DNA of 9,881 nucleotides, from positions 1 to 9,881 of the forward strand of contig JAEZFF010000061.1 of assembly GCA_023417635.1 (NCBI GenBank), read 5' to 3'. Below are positions 5,650 to 9,881 of the stretch, piece after piece (the stretch's first letter is position 1; the number at the start of each line of letters is the position of its first letter). Source of the stretch: Bacillota bacterium (GTDB taxonomy: Bacteria; Bacillota; Clostridia; Oscillospirales; Acutalibacteraceae). The notes under the pieces are model-generated. The model was not told the origin of the DNA. It ran no database searches and saw nothing but the letters and a program-made list of their open reading frames with translations. The position numbers and the translations under genes are program-made.

Positions 5650-5784
5650 ATGCTTAGAACTTATCAGCCGAAGAAACTGCATCGCCAGAAGGTGCATGGC
5701 TTCCGCAAGCGTATGGCTACTGCCGACGGCCGCAAGGTGCTTTCACGCCGCAGAGCAAAGGGCAGAGCACGCCTTTCCTACTGA
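5650..5784 (+). CDS. rpmH: 50S ribosomal protein L34
   Basis: A 44-residue, very basic protein, the standard L34 length. It reads MLRTYQPKKLHRQKVHGFRKRM at the start (shown here only to place it: residues 1-20 plus two), then the conserved GRKVLSRRRAKGR (about residues 27-39). It is a structural protein of the large ribosomal subunit. ATG 5650 has a full AAGGAGG 9 bases upstream. It is the first gene of the rpmH-rnpA-yidD-yidC-jag block, the usual neighbour of dnaA in bacteria, and is driven by the consensus promoter at 5578-5607. Confidence 0.98.
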   Translation: MLRTYQPKKLHRQKVHGFRKRMATADGRKVLSRRRAKGRARLSY

Positions 5785-5813
5785 TTTTCGGTTCGTTTAA
5801 GCGTGCTTTTTCC

Positions 5814-5831
5814 GCCGGTCTTGGCACCGGC
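5814..5831 (+). other. First hairpin in the rpmH-rnpA spacer
   Basis: GCCGGT (5814-5819) pairs with ACCGGC (5826-5831) across a 6-base loop. No T-run follows, so it is unlikely to stop transcription by itself. It may protect the rpmH message or mark a processing point between the abundant L34 message and rnpA. Confidence 0.45.
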
Positions 5832-5847
5832 ATTTGAAGAAGAATAT

Positions 5848-5895
5848 GCCGGAAAAGGGAAACTTCTTTACTAAGGTTTCCCTACATTTCCCGGC
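5848..5895 (+). other. Second, longer hairpin in the rpmH-rnpA spacer
   Basis: GGGAAAC (5857-5863) pairs with GTTTCCC (5876-5882). GCCGG (5848-5852) and CCGGC (5891-5895) close an outer stem around an internal loop. It ends 19 bases before the rnpA start and is followed by only a short TTTT. It could attenuate transcription or expose an RNase cleavage site and so lower rnpA expression relative to rpmH. Confidence 0.5.
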
Positions 5896-5914
5896 GTGAT
5901 TTTGGGCAGGAAGA

Positions 5915-6250
5915 ATGACAGATTTCGTTCCAATAAAGGAAAACCACGATTTTCAAAGGGCTTATGCCCATGGAAAATATTATGTAAGCCCTGTGCTCGT
6001 TTCCTATGTGATAAAAAACCGGAAAAGGGCGTTGCGCGCCGGAATTACGACCAGTAAAAAAATTGGCAACGCCGTAAAGCGGAACCGTTCGCGCAGAATT
6101 ATACGAGAGTCTTTCCGCACTTTAGCCCCGCGCGTGAAATCGGGGTACGATATTATTTTTGTTGCAAGAGCAAAAACACCTTTTGTAAAATGCCGCGAAG
6201 TGTGCCGTGCGATGGAACAGCACCTGAAAAGGGCCGGAATCCTGCAGTAA
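5915..6250 (+). CDS. rnpA: Ribonuclease P protein component
   Basis: A 111-residue basic protein, the normal size for RnpA. It binds the catalytic RNase P RNA and helps remove 5' leaders from pre-tRNAs. The family signature is clear at residues 48-61: KKIGNAVKRNRSRR, including the RNR motif at 56-58. A basic N-terminal half and the GYDIIFVAR strand (77-85) also fit. The start ATG 5915 is preceded by AGGA at close spacing; no other start in frame upstream looks better. The stop is 8 bases before yidD. It lies 130 bases after rpmH, across two hairpins. Confidence 0.96.
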   Translation: MTDFVPIKENHDFQRAYAHGKYYVSPVLVSYVIKNRKRALRAGITTSKKIGNAVKRNRSRRIIRESFRTLAPRVKSGYDIIFVARAKTPFVKCREVCRAMEQHLKRAGILQ

Positions 6251-6258
6251 CATTAATT

Positions 6259-6498
6259 ATGAAAAAAATTTTTATTGCACTTATTCATTTTTACCAGAAG
6301 GCACTTTCGCCCCTGAAAAAACCGTGCTGCATCTATTACCCAACCTGTTCCAATTATGCGATTGAGGCGATTGAGCGGTTCGGTGCTTTTAAGGGCTTTT
6401 TTCTTGCACTGTTCCGTTTCCTGCGCTGCAACCCGTTCAGCCGGGGCGGTTATGACCCCGTACCGGAGAAAAGGGTGAAGCACAGAACCAATCGATAG
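6259..6498 (+). CDS. yidD: Membrane protein insertion efficiency factor YidD
   Basis: A 79-residue protein of the YidD family, which sits at the inner face of the membrane through an N-terminal amphipathic helix and assists YidC-dependent insertion. Signatures are CCIYYPTCSNYA (residues 23-34) and CNPFSRGGYDPVP (57-69). I chose ATG 6259 (MKKIFIALIHFYQ) because the family begins here; an ORF extension upstream would overlap rnpA in another frame. No ribosome binding site is visible before this ATG, and the rnpA stop is only 8 bases away, so translation probably depends on ribosomes finishing rnpA. It is followed 15 bases later by yidC, its functional partner. Confidence 0.95.
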   Translation: MKKIFIALIHFYQKALSPLKKPCCIYYPTCSNYAIEAIERFGAFKGFFLALFRFLRCNPFSRGGYDPVPEKRVKHRTNR

Positions 6499-6513
6499 AG
6501 GAGAAATTTCCGC

Positions 6514-7512
6514 ATGAACGAGATATTCAACTTTTTCGGCAACATCCTCGGTTACCTGCTGTGGTGGCTTTATGTTTTGGTAAGAAACTATGGCGTAGCA
6601 ATTCTGCTGTTTACCGTTATTGTAAAAGCGCTTCTGTTTCCGCTTTCCATTCGGCAGCAGCGTTCTATGGCAAAGACCGGAAAGCTTGCGCTGAAGCAAA
6701 AAGAACTGCAGAAGCGCTATGCGAACGACAAACAGAAACTGCAGCTGGAACAACAGAAGCTGCTTGAAAAAGAAGGCGTCAACCCTATGGGCGGCGGTTG
6801 CGCCACAATGGCTTTTCCGTTCATTGTGATGTTCGGCCTGTACTATACCGTGCAAAACCCGCTTTCCAATGCACTTCACCTTTCCGGTGATGCAATTAAC
6901 AAGGCGGTATCCCTTTTGGGCCAGATTCCGGGAATTGGGGTTGCCACAAACCCACAGTATGCGCAGATTGGAATTGTTAAGAATTTTAGCCATTTGAACC
7001 AGTACCTGACGATGTTCAACGCCAGTGAAACAGCGCGCCTGGAGTCTTTCAGCCACGGCTTTATGTTCTGCGGGCTGAATCTGCTTGACACGCCCTGCGA
7101 CGCTGCCAATATCTTTGGGACGCTTTTCCGGTCCAACTTGTGGGTTATTCCAATTTTGTGCCTTATCACCTACTTGCTGACGCAGTACTTTACCATGAAG
7201 CTTACGCCGGGAATGCAGCAGCAGCAAGGCTGCATGAAATGGATGTTCTACGTTATGGCATTCGTTTCCGCATGGTTTTCCTGCACTGTTCCTGCAGCTG
7301 TAGGCTTTTATTGGATTATTTCAAGCCTGACCGGTTTTGCCCAGACGCTTATTATGAACAAATGGTTCAGCGTCGATGATATGGTTGGTCAGGGTGAAGC
7401 ACGCCATATTGCCCTGCTGGAACAGCAGGAAGAAGCGGTAAAGCCATTGCCTATGAGTGCTAGGCTTGTGCTTGACAAAAAAGGCGGCAGACAGGAGAAA
7501 AAGCGGAAGTAA
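6514..7512 (+). CDS. yidC: Membrane protein insertase YidC/Oxa1 family
   Basis: A 332-residue insertase that places proteins into the cytoplasmic membrane, alone or with Sec. Hydrophobic segments lie at about residues 9-45 (a first anchor then TVIVKALLFPL), 95-115 (MAFPFIVMFGLYYTV), 208-225, 240-260 and 265-285. A charged, Lys/Gln-rich cytoplasmic loop spans 47-90. There is no lipobox cysteine at the N-terminus, unlike many Bacillus homologues. The groove arginine of many YidC proteins aligns with Lys38 here, so the positive charge is kept. The C-terminal tail is basic (KKGGRQEKKRK). GAGGAG lies about 10 bases before ATG 6514. It is in the same operon as yidD and jag. Confidence 0.95.
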   Translation: MNEIFNFFGNILGYLLWWLYVLVRNYGVAILLFTVIVKALLFPLSIRQQRSMAKTGKLALKQKELQKRYANDKQKLQLEQQKLLEKEGVNPMGGGCATMAFPFIVMFGLYYTVQNPLSNALHLSGDAINKAVSLLGQIPGIGVATNPQYAQIGIVKNFSHLNQYLTMFNASETARLESFSHGFMFCGLNLLDTPCDAANIFGTLFRSNLWVIPILCLITYLLTQYFTMKLTPGMQQQQGCMKWMFYVMAFVSAWFSCTVPAAVGFYWIISSLTGFAQTLIMNKWFSVDDMVGQGEARHIALLEQQEEAVKPLPMSARLVLDKKGGRQEKKRK

Positions 7513-7555
7513 CAACGCTTTGCGTGGAAAAGTCTTTTCGGGAGGTAGTTAAAAC

Positions 7556-8419
7556 ATGAGAGAAGCTATTGGAACCGGAGAAACAGTTGAACTTGCAAAG
7601 GAAGCAGCCTGCAAAGAGCTTGGTGTAGAAAGCTACGAAGCAGACTTTGAAATTCTTGAAATGCCAACAAAAAAGACCTTCGGCCTCTTTGGCGGAAACC
7701 CGGCAAAGGTTCGTGTCTTTTTAGAGGACGATGCCGCACAGCTGGCTGTGGATTACCTAAAGAAGATTTTTTCCTGTATGGACATTCCGGAAGTTCAGAT
7801 TGAAATTCAGCGGGAAGAAAAGGGCGCACTGCTTTCGCTTACGGGCGATGACATCGGCTTTATCATCGGGCACCGCGGCGAAACCCTGGATGCCCTGCAG
7901 TATCTTGCGGGCCTTGTGGCAAACCATGCGGGGAACGAATATTACCGCATTGCACTCGACATTGGCAATTACCGCGAAAAACGCTGCCAGACTTTGGAAT
8001 CCCTCGGCCGCAAAACGGCGGAAAAGAGCCTGCGCCTTGGACGCAATGTTTCGTTGGAACCGATGAATCCATACGAGCGGCGCATTATTCATACTTCAGT
8101 GCAAACCGTAGAAGGAGCGAAATCCTGGTCAGAAGGCGAAGGTCTGGAACGCCATGTTATGGTAGGGCCGATTGCCGGTGAGAGGATTCAGCGCCGGCCG
8201 GGCGGAAACCGCGGGAATTACAATAATGCCCGCCGGAATGATGGACAGTACAGGCCGCCTTACCGCGGCAGGCAGCAGCGCCCTGCTGGCGGTGGATACG
8301 GAACTCATCCGCAGTACGCAAAGACTGCCTCAACTGTGCCTGAAGCTCCGGCTCAGCCAGCGAAGCCCAAAGCAGATGACAAAGGTTCGCTTTACGGAAG
8401 AATCGACGGAAAAAAATAG
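7556..8419 (+). CDS. jag: RNA-binding protein Jag/KhpB (EloR)
   Basis: A 287-residue protein with the three domains of Jag: a Jag-N domain (about 1-52), a KH domain with IIGHRG (103-108), and an R3H domain (about 160-205) with NPYERRIIHT, R175 and H179 forming the RxxxH core. KhpB partners with KhpA and binds RNA; in streptococci it influences cell elongation and division. This protein is longer than typical Jag because of a tail of about 80 residues after position 208. The tail is rich in Arg, Gly, Asn, Gln, Tyr and Pro and looks disordered. A strong GGGAGGT precedes ATG 7556. It follows yidC by 43 bases, the usual neighbour, and ends before a strong hairpin. Confidence 0.96.
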   Translation: MREAIGTGETVELAKEAACKELGVESYEADFEILEMPTKKTFGLFGGNPAKVRVFLEDDAAQLAVDYLKKIFSCMDIPEVQIEIQREEKGALLSLTGDDIGFIIGHRGETLDALQYLAGLVANHAGNEYYRIALDIGNYREKRCQTLESLGRKTAEKSLRLGRNVSLEPMNPYERRIIHTSVQTVEGAKSWSEGEGLERHVMVGPIAGERIQRRPGGNRGNYNNARRNDGQYRPPYRGRQQRPAGGGYGTHPQYAKTASTVPEAPAQPAKPKADDKGSLYGRIDGKK

Positions 8420-8443
8420 CAGTACATTTTGATAAGCAAAAAT

Positions 8444-8474
8444 GCAGGGAAAGGCCGTAAGCCTTTCCCTGTTT
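8444..8474 (+). terminator. Hairpin after jag, terminator or attenuator before mnmE
   Basis: CAGGGAAAGGC (8445-8455) pairs perfectly with GCCTTTCCCTG (8461-8471), a stem of 11 pairs and a 5-base loop, with a further G-T pair possible. Only TTT follows before GTG, so the U-tract is poor, while an AAAAA tract precedes the stem. It probably reduces read-through from jag into mnmE, whose start is about 35 bases further on, rather than stopping it completely. Confidence 0.6.
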
Positions 8475-8505
8475 GTGAAATCGGGGTTATTTTTTGGGGG
8501 ATAGA

Positions 8506-9881
8506 ATGAAGATTGTTTACCACGCTTCAGGCGATACCATTGCCGCAATTTCAACGGCTCAGGCGCCCGGCGCCATCGGAATCGTGCGTGTTTCCGGCCC
8601 GCAGGCACAAGAGGTTGCAGACCGCGTTTTTATTTCTGCACATGGAAAAACGCTGAAGCAGATCCGCGGTTATACGGCACTGTACGGCCGTGTTCGTGAC
8701 TCGGAAGGCGACATTGACGAAGCGGTAGCGCTGAATTACCGGGAGCCTGCTAGTTTTACGGGCGAAAATACAGTGGAGCTTTCCTGCCACGGCGGTCTTT
8801 CCGTTACGCGGCGGCTTCTGCGCGCCGTTTTAAGCGCGGGTGCGGTTCCGGCGGGGCCTGGCGAATTTACCCGGCGCGCGTTTCTGAATGGAAAAATGGG
8901 CCTTACAGAAGCAGAATCTGTCATGCAGATTATTGGCGCGAATGGCGACGAAGCGGCAAAAGCAGCTCTGGCAGGACACGACGGCGCGCTGGACAAGAGA
9001 ATCCGTGTGGTGCGGAAAAGGCTGACCGACACGGCAGCGCACCTTTCCGCATGGGCAGATTATCCGGAAGACGATATTCCGCAGGTTACGCCGGAAGAGC
9101 TGCAATCCTCTCTGGCTGCGGTGAAGGACGAATTAAACCGGCTTCTGCGCAGCTTTGAAACAGGGCGAGCCCTGCGCGAAGGGGTAGAAACAGTCATTGC
9201 CGGCAGGCCAAATGCCGGAAAATCAACACTGATGAATCTGCTGGCAGGGTGTGAGCGCTCCATTGTTACGGAGTATGCGGGTACGACGCGCGACGTGGTG
9301 GAAGACACCGTCATGCTGGGGGGAATTCCGCTGCGCCTGGCGGACACGGCTGGAATCCGGCATACTGCCGACCCGGTGGAAAGCATCGGCGTTGACCGCG
9401 CATACCGGCGCATTGATACGGCGCAGCTCGTACTTGCAGTATTTGACGGTTCCGAAGAATTGAATGACGCCGACCGTGAACTTGCGGAAAAATTACAGGA
9501 AATGCCGTGCATAGCCGTCATTAACAAGAGCGATTTGCTACAAAAAATAGACATGGAGTATATTAGTACTAAATTTAAACATAAAGTTATATTCTCCGCT
9601 TCAGAAGGGACGGGCCTGGAGGAGCTGCAGAAGTCTGTAATGGACGTGCTGGGCATGGAGAAAATTGACCCGTCACAGGGAATTCTGTATACGGAGCGTC
9701 AGCGCGAGGCGGCGAGCCGTGCGCGGGATTGTGTGAACGAGGCGCTCTCTGCGCTTCAAAGCGGCATGACGTTTGACGCCATCACCATTTCGGTAGACGA
9801 GGCAATTTCTGCGCTTTTGGAACTGACCGGCGAACGTGCGACAGAAACCGTTGTGGACTCCGTGTTCCATCACTTTTGCGT
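8506..9881 (+). CDS. mnmE: tRNA modification GTPase MnmE, 3' end just cut off
   Basis: 458 codons are visible with no stop, ending at a cysteine codon (9877-9879) and GT. The family ends FCxGK, so only about three residues and the stop are missing. MnmE with MnmG modifies U34 of certain tRNAs to an aminomethyl-type uridine using a tetrahydrofolate derivative and GTP. The N-terminal folate-binding domain starts ATAAI-like (DTIAAISTAQAPGAIGIVRVSG split around residues 10-31). The G domain has GRPNAGKST (233-241), GTTRD (259-263), DTAGIR (280-285) and NKSD (340-343). The helical C-terminal part returns with the final cysteine. ATG 8506 follows GGGGG about 7 bases upstream. Codons 346-363 are unusually AT-rich. 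mnmG and rsmG often follow in such clusters but lie outside. Confidence 0.96.
   Translation, partial: MKIVYHASGDTIAAISTAQAPGAIGIVRVSGPQAQEVADRVFISAHGKTLKQIRGYTALYGRVRDSEGDIDEAVALNYREPASFTGENTVELSCHGGLSVTRRLLRAVLSAGAVPAGPGEFTRRAFLNGKMGLTEAESVMQIIGANGDEAAKAALAGHDGALDKRIRVVRKRLTDTAAHLSAWADYPEDDIPQVTPEELQSSLAAVKDELNRLLRSFETGRALREGVETVIAGRPNAGKSTLMNLLAGCERSIVTEYAGTTRDVVEDTVMLGGIPLRLADTAGIRHTADPVESIGVDRAYRRIDTAQLVLAVFDGSEELNDADRELAEKLQEMPCIAVINKSDLLQKIDMEYISTKFKHKVIFSASEGTGLEELQKSVMDVLGMEKIDPSQGILYTERQREAASRARDCVNEALSALQSGMTFDAITISVDEAISALLELTGERATETVVDSVFHHFC

Noticed and set aside
6253..7227. Long minus-strand open frame (324 codons) opposite yidD and yidC
   Set aside because: It lies fully antisense to two clearly recognised genes, has no ribosome binding site or family-like motifs, and reads as a composition shadow of the sense codons.
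9060..9656. Minus-strand open frame (198 codons) opposite mnmE
   Set aside because: Serine-rich low-quality translation antisense to the MnmE G domain, with no start support.
1..9881. CRISPR array, tRNA or rRNA genes, transposase, prophage or defence genes
   Set aside because: No regular short repeats with spacers, no cloverleaf-like or rRNA sequence, and every well-supported reading frame is either a housekeeping gene or one of the two zinc-ribbon genes.

Overview
The window is a chromosomal replication-origin neighbourhood of a Gram-positive bacterium, most likely of class Clostridia and probably an Oscillospiraceae/Ruminococcaceae-type lineage. Supporting this are the order dnaA-dnaN-S4 gene-recF-remB on one side and rpmH-rnpA-yidD-yidC-jag-mnmE divergently on the other, the presence of remB and jag, a YidC without a large periplasmic domain, AGGAGG-type ribosome binding sites and mid-range G+C. 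The family-level placement is inference from protein style, not a search.

Left arm (1-5107, all minus strand): dnaA (3794-5107) is followed, after a 528-base non-coding spacer, by dnaN, a small S4-domain gene (rlbA/yaaA type), recF and remB. These four are almost fused: 1-base gaps or a TAGTG stop/start overlap. Where many Firmicutes have gyrB after remB, this window has two small genes in tandem. Both encode proteins with a CxxC-19-CxxC zinc ribbon followed by hydrophobic segments. The second runs off the left edge.

Origin spacers: the dnaA-dnaN spacer (3266-3793) is the best oriC candidate in view. It has one consensus-quality DnaA box (TTATTCACA on the minus strand), several degenerate ones, three exact copies of ATGTTGAAAA, a long imperfect dyad, a 14-base direct repeat and two hairpins. 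It also holds a short plus-strand open frame that looks protein-like but has no ribosome binding site. The dnaA-rpmH spacer (5108-5649) holds the divergent promoters: an extended -10 promoter for dnaA and a perfect TTGACA-18-TATAAT promoter for rpmH. It also holds an AT-rich block and hairpins.

Right arm (5650-9881, plus strand): ribosomal protein L34, RNase P protein, YidD, YidC, Jag/KhpB and MnmE. These genes serve ribosome assembly, tRNA maturation, membrane protein insertion and tRNA modification. A strong hairpin between jag and mnmE may end or attenuate the operon. mnmE is cut by the right edge just before its last few codons.

Both gene blocks run away from the origin, so they are co-directional with replication. 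Most of the window is conserved housekeeping sequence. The less ordinary parts are the paired zinc-ribbon membrane genes, the origin repeats, the Arg/Gly/Tyr-rich tail on Jag and an AT-rich patch in mnmE. I see no phage, IS element, CRISPR array, tRNA, rRNA or new defence system.
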